From assembly GCA_028066245.1 (NCBI GenBank), contig JALCBR010000040.1, positions 1 through 39,481 of the forward strand: 39,481 nucleotides of DNA, read 5' to 3'. Origin of the DNA: Pirellulales bacterium (lineage in GTDB: Bacteria > Planctomycetota > Planctomycetia > Pirellulales > S012-138). The position numbers and the translations under genes are program-made. The notes beneath the pieces were generated by a model. It saw nothing but the letters and a program-made list of their open reading frames with translations, was not told the origin of the DNA and ran no database searches. Positions 26,179-35,399 of this stretch are shown here, one piece after another (the stretch's first letter is position 1; each line of letters opens with the position of its first letter).

Positions 26179-27462
26179 ATGCCCCATCGCACAACTACCC
26201 TGCACTACGGCCACGCCCAGGTTCTGGAGTTGCAGATCGAAGCCGATTCGCTGTTGGCTGACTGCACGCCGCGCGGAGAGCCGGTTGGCGATGTTGCCGC
26301 TGAGACAAAGAACGCTTTGGAGAATCCGCTGGACTATCCAAGCTGGTCGCAGACCGTCTATCCCGGCGATCGCGTGGTGATTGCCGTCGATCCGCAGCTT
26401 CCACAAGCAAGCGCGATCTTGGATGCGGTGATTGATGCCACCACCGCGGCAAGCGTTTCGCCGGAGGATATTACCGTGTTGTTCGCGGCCGAAGCGCCAC
26501 AGCACGAGACCGCTCAGTTGGATGAAGCTTCATTGGGGCTGCAAGCCGCGCGTCAGAATTGGCAGCGGGCGAGTGATTGGGCAAGTCAGGTCAAATGTCT
26601 GTTGCATGAACCCGACAACCGTTCGGAGCTGGCATTTGTGGCGACGACCGAAGAGGGCGAGCCGCTACTTGTCAATCGCGCTTTGGCAGATGCCGATGTG
26701 TTGTTGCCAGTGACCGTGACCAGAAGTCAGGATGCGCTGGGGTATTGCGGTCCTCACGGTCTGCTTTGCCATACGTTTGGCGATTCCACAACCATGCGAC
26801 GATTTCGCGCGTTTCATGCTGGCCAATCTCAACCACAAGCGTCGCGCTGGACGCAACGCAAAGCGGACGAAGCCGCCTGGGCGCTGGGTTTGAATTTCTG
26901 CTTGCATGTTTCCCCAGGCGTGAACGGCGGCATTCTTGAGATCCTGGCCGGCAAGAATGACTCCGTAGCGAAGAAATCCGCGCAAGCTTTCCAAAGTGCC
27001 TGGCGATACCGACTACCACGGTCAGCGGATCTCGTGATCGCCGCGGTGGATTCTCCCACGACCACCTGGTTGGAGGTTGCCGCTGCCGTAGACACGGCGG
27101 CTCGGCTGGTGAACCCTGACGGCGCCATCGTCCTGCTCACACAACTGACCGGTCCAGTGGGGCGTGCCGTGCAACGTCTGGCCCAAGTGGAATCTCCCGG
27201 CGAAGCGCTCGGATCACTGCAAACAGAGAGTGGAGAAGACGTCGTGGCCGCTGTCGCACTTGCACACGCCCTGGAACAGGCTCAGGTCTACCTCGTCTCG
27301 CAACTGGATGAGGATGAATGCCATGATCTGCATTTCATCCCTGTTGAAGATCCTGCAGACGTGCAGCGACTTGTCGCCCGCAGCCAAGCATGCGCCGTTG
27401 TCCCGTCGGCTCAGCTCGCGGACGTTCGATTGGAACACGAACCTGCGGACGCCAATGTGTAG
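26179..27462 (+). CDS. LarA-like (DUF2088) protein, divergent
   Basis: A 427-residue protein from the ATG at 26179. The longer frame begins inside glnS and lacks support. The N-terminal half resembles the lactate racemase LarA N-terminal domain (DUF2088) in order: a Rossmann-like start, VYPGDRVVIAVDP, VSPEDITVLFAAE, and NRALADADVLLPVTVTRSQDALGY...GPHG. The LarA hallmark DDxTRPTP is replaced by DPQLPQ, and the GYSGGRK-type stretch by ALGYCGPHG, so nickel-pincer chemistry is doubtful. The second half (SADLVIAAVDSPTTTWLEVAAAVDTAARLVNPDGAIVLLTQ) matches the later LarA-type domain. It follows glnS by 55 bp and converges with moxR, 24 bp apart. The function is unknown. Confidence 0.72.
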   Translation: MPHRTTTLHYGHAQVLELQIEADSLLADCTPRGEPVGDVAAETKNALENPLDYPSWSQTVYPGDRVVIAVDPQLPQASAILDAVIDATTAASVSPEDITVLFAAEAPQHETAQLDEASLGLQAARQNWQRASDWASQVKCLLHEPDNRSELAFVATTEEGEPLLVNRALADADVLLPVTVTRSQDALGYCGPHGLLCHTFGDSTTMRRFRAFHAGQSQPQASRWTQRKADEAAWALGLNFCLHVSPGVNGGILEILAGKNDSVAKKSAQAFQSAWRYRLPRSADLVIAAVDSPTTTWLEVAAAVDTAARLVNPDGAIVLLTQLTGPVGRAVQRLAQVESPGEALGSLQTESGEDVVAAVALAHALEQAQVYLVSQLDEDECHDLHFIPVEDPADVQRLVARSQACAVVPSAQLADVRLEHEPADANV

Positions 27463-27486
27463 GCAAAGCTCTGAACTTGTGGCTGC

Positions 27487-28500
<1,014 letters not shown>

Positions 28501-29192
28501 GGTACTTACCCGGTAGGTTGCCTATCTCTGAATGAACGGTAGCTGCCACAGCCAGATCAAACACTCGGCCGATTCTCTGGCTTCCCTGGAAGTTGCAGGT
28601 GTGCTTTCATCTTATAGCTCACGAAACTGTCCGCAATTGTCGATTGCAACGGAGATTCGATCGGTCCTAACGATTGTGTCGCCTTGGCTAACACGTAGAC
28701 AACCAAGTACGGCAAACTGTCGTCGGCTCCAGCTCGAGGACATCGCCGTCAGTCGCTTTTGATTTGTGTGTGGCTCGTGCCAGAGATTTGCTGTGGTCAT
28801 ACGGCGCTCTGAAGATGGGCAAACCTCTGGCGTCTCGTCCAGCTTGCTGGCGAATGTGAATGCAGTGAAACTGTAACCTTAGGAACCCAGGCCATATGGT
28901 GGCCAAATTTGCGGTGATACGCGCGAGCGGGGCGAGTCTTCCTTCTCACTCCCATCGCAGGTTGTGTGTCCTAGGAAGGGGATTCCGCCACACACTTACC
29001 CCGGTTGACATGACCAGAGGGTCACCCTACGATGACGAATTCTCCTGATACCTCAGCCTTGTGGTGGCGAATCTAAGTCTCACAATGGCACCATGTTCTG
29101 ATTGGCGGCATCGTGTCCTGACCAGCCCGACGATGAAGATCGGCCTGTGAAGGGACGGTCCCCGAGGTTGAGACGGAAAGACGCGGACTCCC
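28501..29192. other. Divergent intergenic region between moxR and rpmF
   Basis: These 692 bases have no credible gene. Frames on either strand show no motif or ribosome site. The only clear signal is the promoter for rpmF at 29005-29033. No riboswitch or RNA gene was recognised in the 150-nt rpmF leader. Confidence 0.55.
29005..29033 (+). promoter_or_regulatory. Sigma70-type promoter for rpmF-fabD-fabG
   Basis: A perfect TTGACA at 29005-29010 and TACGAT at 29028-29033 (four of six -10 bases) are separated by exactly 17 bp. The expected start near 29040 leaves a leader of about 150 nt before rpmF. Confidence 0.6.
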
Positions 29193-29372
29193 ATGGCAGT
29201 ACCAAAACGAAAGCACAGCAATTCGCGAACAAACAAACGGCGTTCTCATGACAACGTCAAGTCGCGGCAGTTGCAAACTTGCCCACAGTGCAGCGTTCCC
29301 GTCCCATCTCACGTCATCTGCCCGAATTGCGGATATTATATGGGCCGGAAGCTTGTTGAGATGGAAGACTGA
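29193..29372 (+). CDS. rpmF: 50S ribosomal protein L32
   Basis: A 59-residue ribosomal protein of the large subunit. The ATG at 29193 opens the family start AVPKRKHSNSRTNKRR. A zinc ribbon follows with CPQC (30-33) and CPNC (43-46). The end is GYYMGRKLVEMED. The four cysteines indicate the zinc-binding (C+) form of L32. It lies upstream of fabD as in many bacteria (rpmF-plsX-fabH-fabD), but plsX and fabH are missing here. A good promoter lies 160 bp upstream. Confidence 0.95.
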   Translation: MAVPKRKHSNSRTNKRRSHDNVKSRQLQTCPQCSVPVPSHVICPNCGYYMGRKLVEMED

Positions 29373-29547
29373 TCGCTCTGAGTTCTGGCACAATCGGAGC
29401 TGAGATCGCGCCTGCTGTTTTCGCAGAGCAATGGCTTGTCGGCGACGCCACGCAAGATGGATGGCTTGAAAAGCTCAAGTCGCGTCCATGGGCAGTATCA
29501 CGCGCCGCCAAGGTTCCGGAAGTCGTTCTGTTTTCTAGGGATGTCCC

Positions 29548-30453
29548 ATGAGCAAGGTGGCATTTTTGTTTCCCGGTCAAGGCGCTCAGGCCGTCGGGAT
29601 GGCCGCGCAATTGCACGAATCACATGAGGAAGTTCAGACGCTCTTCTCTCAGGCGAACGAAATCCTGGGCTATGACCTGGCGTCACTGTGCTTCGACGGG
29701 CCGGCAGACGACTTAAACTCGACTGTGCATAGTCAGCCAGCGTTGTTCGTGGCCAGTCTAGCTGCGCTGATGTCGCTGAAGAAGGAATCGCCCGATGTGA
29801 TGGAAAGCGTAGCCGCTGCAGCCGGCTTGAGCTTGGGCGAATACACCGCCTATGTGTTTGCCGGATCGATGAGCTTTGAGGATGGCTTGCGGTTGGTGCA
29901 AAAGCGAGGCGAAGCCATGCAGGCGGCCGCTGACGTCACTCCCAGCGGGATGGTTAGCGTGATTGGCCCAAGCATTAACGAGGTACATGCCCTTTGCGAT
30001 CAGGTCCGCGGTGAAGACATTATGCAAATTGCCAACTTCCTTTGCCCCGGCAATACGGTGTGCTCCGGTCATGCCGCGGCTTGTGAACGGTTGCTGGCCG
30101 CTGCGGAAGAATCCGGAGCCAGAGCGGTCAAGCTGACGGTCGCCGGCGCATTTCATACTCCGATCATGCAACCAGCAGACGAACGGCTCGCCGAAGCTCT
30201 CCAGGGCGTGGGTATTCAATCCCCACGGTTGCCTGTGATTTCCAATGTCGATGGCCAGTCACACGCCAGTTCCTCTGAGATCAAAGATTTGCTGGTCAAG
30301 CAACTCATTCAGCCGGTCCGGTGGGAAGATTCTATAAGGGCGATGATTGCTGACGGATTTACACATTTCTACGAGATTGGCCCCGGCCGCGTGCTCAGAG
30401 GGTTGATGCGGCGCATCGACCGCGGTGTGAACTGCGACAACATTGCCTGTTGA
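29548..30453 (+). CDS. fabD: Malonyl-CoA:ACP S-malonyltransferase
   Basis: Loads malonyl groups onto acyl carrier protein for fatty acid synthesis. It has 301 residues from the ATG at 29548, preceded by AGGGA. Motifs are FLFPGQGAQAVGM (7-19), the active-site nucleophile GLSLGEY (Ser95), the conserved Arg in LVQKRGEAMQ and the catalytic His in AGAFHTPIM (about 206). It ends with the family pattern YEIGPGRVLRGL followed by ~15 residues. It lies 175 bp after rpmF and 248 bp before fabG in the same direction. The gaps are long for an operon, so internal promoters are possible. Confidence 0.96.
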   Translation: MSKVAFLFPGQGAQAVGMAAQLHESHEEVQTLFSQANEILGYDLASLCFDGPADDLNSTVHSQPALFVASLAALMSLKKESPDVMESVAAAAGLSLGEYTAYVFAGSMSFEDGLRLVQKRGEAMQAAADVTPSGMVSVIGPSINEVHALCDQVRGEDIMQIANFLCPGNTVCSGHAAACERLLAAAEESGARAVKLTVAGAFHTPIMQPADERLAEALQGVGIQSPRLPVISNVDGQSHASSSEIKDLLVKQLIQPVRWEDSIRAMIADGFTHFYEIGPGRVLRGLMRRIDRGVNCDNIAC

Positions 30454-30701
30454 ACGTGGGAAAGAGCCGCACATGTGTACTCGATAAAGAACAATGATTG
30501 CGTGCCCAACGCGGCTTCAGCCAGTGGGGAGACGTACAGCAGGCGGCGGGAAGTGCGAAGCACGCCTTCGGCAGACTCGACCTTCCCGGGCTTTGGCTTT
30601 AGAATCCGGTTCATAATTCTTGGCAGAAGAAGCGTGCGATCCCCAATGATCGTGAGCAGAGCCAACTCTACCTAAGTGCTTTCATCTCTAGTGGTTTCAT
30701 C

Positions 30702-31478
30702 ATGGCAAAGACAACCGATGTCGGCGTCTCCGCGGATCTTTCCAATCAGGTTGCGTTGGTCACAGGAGCATCTCGAGGGATTGGCCGAACGATTGCCGAA
30801 GCCTTGGCCGCATGCGGGGCGAAAGTGGCTTGTGTCGCCAGGAACGAAGAACGGCTGCAGGAGGTCGTGGAGAGCATTAGCTCAGCCGGAAACGTCGCTC
30901 AAGCTTGGACTTGCGACGTTAACGACAAGGATTCGATCGAAAAGGTCGTGGATCGCGTCGCCGAAACGTGGGATCGGTTGGATATCCTCGTCAACAACGC
31001 CGGTATCACCCAGGATACGTTGTTGCCACGAATGTCTGATGAGCAATGGGACGATGTCGTGCGGACAAACCTCCGCAGCGTCTTTCTCTTCACGAGGGCG
31101 GCCACGCGGCACATGATGAGCCAACGTTATGGGCGCGTCATTAACCTCTCAAGCGTCTCCGGTGTCGTCGGCAACAAAGGCCAATCAAACTATGCGGCAA
31201 CGAAAGCCGGAATCATCGGCTTCACCAAGTCCGTGGCCTTGGAATTGGCCGGCCGTAAGGTTACGGCCAACGCTGTCGCTCCGGGCTTTATCGAAACCGA
31301 CATGACCGCCGCACTCGGGGACGCCCTCAAGGACGAAGCCAAGAAACGAATCCCTTGCAAACGGCTCGGCTCGTCAGAAGACATCGCCGCCGCAGTTGTA
31401 TTTCTTGCCAGTAGCGGCGCTGCCTATCTGACGGGACAAACCCTCGTCGTTGATGGCGGCATGACGCTGGGACCGTGA
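30702..31478 (+). CDS. fabG: 3-oxoacyl-[ACP] reductase
   Basis: NADPH-dependent reductase of fatty acid elongation, a short-chain dehydrogenase of 258 residues from the ATG at 30702. Visible are the cofactor loop TGASRGIG (21-28), NNAG (98-101), the catalytic Ser151, Tyr164 and Lys168 (NLSSVSG...SNYAATKAG), PGFIETDMT and the closing YLTGQTLVVDGGM. It follows fabD. The usual next genes (acpP, fabF) are absent: after the stop comes a convergent selenoprotein gene at 123 bp. Many short-chain dehydrogenases resemble FabG, but the linkage to fabD supports the name. Confidence 0.92.
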   Translation: MAKTTDVGVSADLSNQVALVTGASRGIGRTIAEALAACGAKVACVARNEERLQEVVESISSAGNVAQAWTCDVNDKDSIEKVVDRVAETWDRLDILVNNAGITQDTLLPRMSDEQWDDVVRTNLRSVFLFTRAATRHMMSQRYGRVINLSSVSGVVGNKGQSNYAATKAGIIGFTKSVALELAGRKVTANAVAPGFIETDMTAALGDALKDEAKKRIPCKRLGSSEDIAAAVVFLASSGAAYLTGQTLVVDGGMTLGP

Positions 31479-31601
31479 AAGGGCGAGCGTCCGTGGATTC
31501 TGACGACCTGCTGTCACCACGTCGTCGTTGGGGCTGGATACCAGCGACCATTGCCACATGCGTATTCGCGCGCTGGGCTCTGTTACCCCTATCTGACTGG
31601 C

Positions 31602-31847
31602 TCATGAGTTGGCGGAAAGCCGCTGACCAACGAGGTCTACCATGTGGTCTTCTTGTGGGAACTCCCCGGTGTCCAGCTTGGAATACACCAGCTCTCCGTC
31701 GAGCTTGAGCTCAAAGGCGCCGCCGCCGGAGGGAATCAGCGTCAGGCCGGAAATCTGTTGCTTGTATGCTTCCAGGAGCTTGGTCGTCAAACTGACGGCC
31801 TGAGGCTCGTAATTTCACATAGAGCAGTAGCGTAGCTCAACGTTCAC
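31602..31847 (-). CDS. SelW-like (Rdx family) selenoprotein, Sec encoded by in-frame TGA
   Basis: A thioredoxin-fold redox protein of the SelT/SelW/SelH family, 81 residues if the TGA at 31815-31817 is read as selenocysteine. It starts at GTG 31847, with GGAG seven bases upstream. The N-terminus reads NVELRYCSM-Sec-NYEP, giving the family redox motif Cys-x-x-Sec straight after the first beta strand. The rest (PSGGGAFELKLDGELVYSK, TGEFP) is typical Rdx sequence and is in the same frame. Without readthrough the open part would begin at a TTG and lack the first strand and the redox site. A SECIS-like hairpin follows the TGA. A Cys-to-stop mutation or base error is the alternative. The gene converges with fabG and lies 280 bp downstream of ettA on the same strand. 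Confidence 0.82.
31776..31808 (-). promoter_or_regulatory. Candidate bacterial SECIS element inside the selenoprotein gene
   Basis: On the minus strand, 21 nt after the UGA, a 5-nt apical loop AGUUU (31793-31789) sits on the stem CGUC/GACG. A C-A mismatch, two G-C pairs, a small internal loop and an outer GAGC/GCUC stem (31808-31805 with 31779-31776) follow. A G in the first two loop positions and 16-37 nt spacing from the UGA are, as I recall the bacterial SECIS consensus, the required features, and both are met. SelB would bind it to direct Sec insertion. Confidence 0.65.
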
Positions 31848-31931
31848 AGATGTTCTCCGCAGAGTGGGACAGACGAAGCCCCGCAGTTGTGAATTGACTT
31901 AAATGATGATTCGTTGTTTTGAACCGCCGAA

Positions 31932-31960
31932 ATGATCGCGTGCCAGCGCTACATGGTCAA
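31932..31960 (-). promoter_or_regulatory. Candidate promoter for the selenoprotein gene
   Basis: Reading the minus strand, TTGACC (31960-31955) is followed after 17 bp by GATCAT (31937-31932, four of six -10 bases). It lies about 85 bp before the GTG start. It is only a sequence match. Confidence 0.3.
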
Positions 31961-32126
31961 TGGTGAGTATGCGTTTGCTCCGGCTGTTAGCGTTTTTTCT
32001 TGTTCGGCTTTTCCGGGCGGTGGCCTTGGACAGCTTCGCGAATTTAGTCAACTTTTCTTACCGGCTTGCCCTGCGCCAACGAATCGCTTGTGTCATGGCG
32101 CGAATTGAGAGCAATTCCCATGTGGA

Positions 32127-33803
32127 TCATTTCCGCACGAGCTTCTTGTAGCGGAACCGTTTGGGCTGATCCGCATCTTCCCCCAATCTCCTTCTGCGTT
32201 CTTCCTCATAGATCTGAAAGTTGCCTTCACACCAATTGGCTATGCCGTCGCCTTCAAACGCAAGGATATGCGTGGCGATCCGGTCGAGAAACCAGCGATC
32301 GTGGCTGACGACGACAGCACAGCCGGCGAAGTTGACCACTGCGTCTTCCAGAGCGCGGAGCGTGTCAACATCCAGATCATTGGTTGGTTCGTCCAGCAGC
32401 AACAAATTGGCTCCGCCACGAAGCAACTTGGCCAGGTGCACGCGGTTCCGTTCTCCGCCGGAAAGATTGCCGACTCGCTTTTGTTGATCCTGCCCAGTGA
32501 AGTTAAATCGAGCACAGTAAGCGCGCGCATTGATGGAGCGCCCGCCGAGATCAATCGTCTCGTATCCTCCAGAAATCTCTTCGTAGACCGTGTTCTCCGC
32601 AACCAAATCGTCACGCGATTGATCGACGTAGCCAAGTTCCACCGTCGAACCAATCCGTAGCGTTCCGCCATCAGGCTGTTGCTCTTGCGTGATCAATCGC
32701 AAGAGTGTGGTTTTGCCGGCGCCATTGGGCCCCACAATGCCAACGATTCCGCCGGCTGGCAGCTTGAACGACAGGTTCTCAAAAACAATGCGATTCTCAT
32801 ATTGCTTTGTCAGGCCGTCTGCCTCGACAACAAGATCACCCAAACGCTTGCCCGGCGGGATCTGGATCTCCAGTTCGTCGTTTCGCTCCTCGAATCGCTC
32901 GGACGCCATTTCTTCATAAGCGCTGATCCGGGCTTTGCTCTTAGCCTGACGCGCGCGGGGTGCCATGCGAATCCACTCCAATTCCCGGGCCAGCGTGCGT
33001 TGCCGGGCTTGCTGAGCTTTCTCTTCCTGGGCCAGGCGGTTTTGTTTTTGTTCCAGCCAGGAGGAATAATTTCCCTCCCAGGGAATGCCGCGTCCGCGAT
33101 CCAGCTCCAGGATCCAACCGGCAACGTTGTCGAGGAAGTAACGATCGTGCGTTACAGCAACGACCGTGCCGGGATAGTCGGCCAAGTGCCGCTCCAGCCA
33201 GGCGATGCTCTCGGCATCCAGGTGGTTGGTCGGTTCGTCAAGCAGGAGCAAATCAGGACGAGTCAGCAGCATCTTGCACAGCGCAACCCGGCGACGCTCG
33301 CCTCCAGAGAGCTTGGTCACATCCGCATCGCCAGGCGGCAGGTTCATGGCATCCATGGCGATTTCGATATGTCGATCCAGTTCCCAGGCGTCCTTGGCTT
33401 CGATATCGTCCTGGACGCGAGCCTGCTTTTCCAGAAGTTTTTCCATTTCTTCCGGTTCCATCGGCTCACCAAGCTGCATGCTGATTTCTTCAAACCGCTT
33501 CAGCAGGTTGCGCGTCTCTTCAACGGCTTCCTCGATATTGCCGCGGACGTCCTTTTCCGCATTGAGCTGAGGCTCCTGCGGGACAAACCCCCGCGTGTAC
33601 CCATCGGCCAGCTTGGCGACGCCGTCAAACTCGGTGATTTCACCGGCCATGATCTTGAGCAGCGTGCTCTTGCCGGCACCGTTGCGGCCCAGCACGCCGA
33701 TCTTGGCGCCAGGATAGAACGCGAGCCAGATATCCTTGAGAACTTCTCGCTGCTCAATCTTCTTTGTGAGATCGTGGATTTCAAAAATGTATTTCGCACC
33801 CAT
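32127..33803 (-). CDS. ettA: Energy-dependent translational throttle protein EttA (ABC-F)
   Basis: A soluble ABC-F ATPase that binds the ribosomal E site and gates entry into elongation according to ATP/ADP status. It has 558 residues from the ATG at 33803. Domain 1 has Walker A GRNGAGKST (39-47), signature LSGGERRRVALC and Walker B LLLLDEPTNHLD. Between the domains lies the charged P-site tRNA interaction motif (AQEEKAQQARQRTLARELEWIRMAPRARQAKSKARISAYEEM). Domain 2 has GPNGAGKTT, LSGGERNRVHLAKLL and LLLLDEPTNDLDVDT. The inserted arm region (about 95-150) and the overall length fit EttA rather than Uup or YheS. It is monocistronic, divergent from the winged-helix gene. Confidence 0.95.
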   Translation of the reverse strand: MGAKYIFEIHDLTKKIEQREVLKDIWLAFYPGAKIGVLGRNGAGKSTLLKIMAGEITEFDGVAKLADGYTRGFVPQEPQLNAEKDVRGNIEEAVEETRNLLKRFEEISMQLGEPMEPEEMEKLLEKQARVQDDIEAKDAWELDRHIEIAMDAMNLPPGDADVTKLSGGERRRVALCKMLLTRPDLLLLDEPTNHLDAESIAWLERHLADYPGTVVAVTHDRYFLDNVAGWILELDRGRGIPWEGNYSSWLEQKQNRLAQEEKAQQARQRTLARELEWIRMAPRARQAKSKARISAYEEMASERFEERNDELEIQIPPGKRLGDLVVEADGLTKQYENRIVFENLSFKLPAGGIVGIVGPNGAGKTTLLRLITQEQQPDGGTLRIGSTVELGYVDQSRDDLVAENTVYEEISGGYETIDLGGRSINARAYCARFNFTGQDQQKRVGNLSGGERNRVHLAKLLRGGANLLLLDEPTNDLDVDTLRALEDAVVNFAGCAVVVSHDRWFLDRIATHILAFEGDGIANWCEGNFQIYEEERRRRLGEDADQPKRFRYKKLVRK

Positions 33804-34054
33804 GCGATGACTAGTAGATTAATTGAGATTGTCGAGTCGGACATCGCAACGAAGGGAAAGGCGGCGCACGGCCGCGCTCCGGTACTCGCGCTTCGACCTT
33901 CCGCATGCACACCGGAATTATATAACAGGATGACGCCCGTGGTCAGGGGGGATGTTCGGCTTGCCATGACAACACATTCACTCGGCGGGTTTCACCGCAG
34001 GCGTTACGTCTTTTGCTGTCTTGTCAATCACCGCACTCACTGCACGTTGACCCA

Positions 34055-34588
34055 ATGAAGAAGGGAAGCCGCACGTACGTCGTCGATCAACCAAGTCAAC
34101 TCCGCGAGCTCGCATCGCCCGTCAAACAAGTCATCTTGGACGCGCTCGCTTCGGCCGCTGGTCCATGTTCGATTCGCGAGCTCGCTAAGGACGTCAATCG
34201 CGCGGCCGATTCGCTGTATTATCACCTGCGGTCTCTGGTGAAGTCCGGGCTTGTTATTCCGGCAGGCACGCGGACGGAAAATGGCAAGCCCGTGGCGCTT
34301 TACACCGGCGCGGGGCGAAGGTTTAAGATCAAGTACGACTTCCGCATCCCCCGATTCAAGCACCTTATCCGCTCAATCTTCAGGGCGACCATTCGTCTGG
34401 CTAATCGAAATTTTGAGCGCGGGCTTGACCTTGACAATGTGCGTTTCGATCCGCGGCATCGCAACCTGTATCTGATGCGCATGGAAGCATGGCTCTCTCG
34501 GCAACACCTTGCCGAGGTCAATCAGAAGATCAACGAGATCAACAAGATACTGGTCGACAATTGTGGCCCTTCCGAAGGCGAGCGCTGA
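34055..34588 (+). CDS. Winged-helix transcriptional regulator, ArsR-like
   Basis: A 177-residue DNA-binding protein from the ATG at 34055. The longer frame to 34013 has no support. Residues ~15-75 form a winged helix: LASPVKQVILDALASAAGPCSIRELAKDVNRAADSLYYHLRSLVKSGLV, with the recognition helix at RAADSLYYHLRSL, followed by a wing (RTENGKPVALYTGAG). The rest is basic and then helical, ending in HLAEVNQKINEINKILVD, likely a dimerisation coiled coil. This resembles the ArsR/HTH_20 helix-turn-helix proteins. No ligand-binding domain or metal cysteines are evident. It diverges from ettA and sits upstream of a degraded TPR gene. Confidence 0.8.
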   Translation: MKKGSRTYVVDQPSQLRELASPVKQVILDALASAAGPCSIRELAKDVNRAADSLYYHLRSLVKSGLVIPAGTRTENGKPVALYTGAGRRFKIKYDFRIPRFKHLIRSIFRATIRLANRNFERGLDLDNVRFDPRHRNLYLMRMEAWLSRQHLAEVNQKINEINKILVDNCGPSEGER

Positions 34589-35399
34589 TCGGTTTTCGTC
34601 GCGATCTCTCCGTTGGCGATGAAAAACCGCCGGTAGGGCAACTTGGGATGCGACAGTAAGCCCCCCCGAGCGTCTCCCGGTGCCCTGATTCAAGAAAGAG
34701 TGGCATGAACTTAGATTGAAAAATATAAGTAAATTTCAATACTTCAATCTCACACGGACGCCTCCCACCCTGCAAATGGGAGATGCCGAGGCAGCACGGC
34801 AGTTGTTCCAGCGCGCGATGGAAATCTGGGACGGACAGAACGCGCCCCATCCCGTGTACACCGTAGGCGTGATGACCAACTTGGCGGCCCTTCACATGCA
34901 AGATAGCACGATCGACGAAGCGCTCTTGCTCTACAAGTCCGCCGTGAAGATTCAAGAAAACGCATTCGGCAAAGACAGCGCCCGCTTGGCAAACCTGCTA
35001 CGGGAACTACGCGTCGACACTTCGCCAGGCGGACAGAACCGAAGAAGCAAAGAAGATTGAACAGCGGCTCATTCGGCTAACGGGCGGCTGAAGTGCACCA
35101 CAGCAAGTCATTGAGATGTGCGGGTCGCCACACTGCTGCCGTATGAGTTGACCTACCACCCGAAGTTGGCCCGCAGAGATCTCAGCACCGAGTCTTCCAG
35201 ATCTCGCCGCCGCGTTTTCGCAAAGACCCGCACCCAGCGATCAGCCAATCTCCTGGTTTCTCTACGTTTTTGGGATGGCGCGACAAGCGAGGAAAGGACG
35301 GCCGGCGACGACCTATCAATCGCGGTTGCATTAGCATACAATGATGCGAGATTCTGCATTCTGTTTAACATCCCGTTCTCTCATTCCTTTGGATTCCCT
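34589..35399. other. Accessory stretch around the TPR remnant
   Basis: An 811-base stretch without an intact gene. It holds the TPR remnant (34716-35091). The rest (34589-34715 and 35092-35399) shows no gene, RNA or repeat that I can support. A TACAAT at 35337-35342 could be the -10 of the HMA gene promoter, but no good -35 is at the right distance. Confidence 0.5.
34716..35091 (+). pseudogene. TPR-protein remnant with frameshift and missing 5' end
   Basis: A tetratricopeptide-repeat fragment. The frame beginning near 34779 (MGDAEAARQLFQRAMEIW) gives one TPR and then a second (TNLAALHMQDSTIDEALLLYKSAVKIQENAFG). Near 35003 the frame fails. Moving one base restores NYASTLRQADRTEEAKKIEQRL and a stop at 35089-35091, exactly the expected TPR continuation. 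One extra G in the sequence explains this. Nothing coding is found upstream, where the DNA is AT-rich (34700-34750). So the 5' part of the original long TPR protein is gone. A base-calling error could explain the frameshift but not the missing 5' end. Confidence 0.6.

Noticed and set aside
31602-31604. The terminal TGA of the selenoprotein gene as a second Sec codon
   Set aside because: The sequence after it has no Rdx similarity and the protein already has full family length, so it is a normal stop.
31602-31790. Short separate frame beginning at TTG 31790, as an ordinary 62-residue protein
   Set aside because: It lacks the first beta strand and redox motif of the Rdx family, has no ribosome site, and the family sequence continues upstream across the TGA in the same frame.
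32679-34058. 459-residue plus-strand frame opposite ettA
   Set aside because: It is the antisense shadow of a clear ABC-F gene whose motifs are all on the minus strand. GC-rich codon use leaves the opposite frame open.
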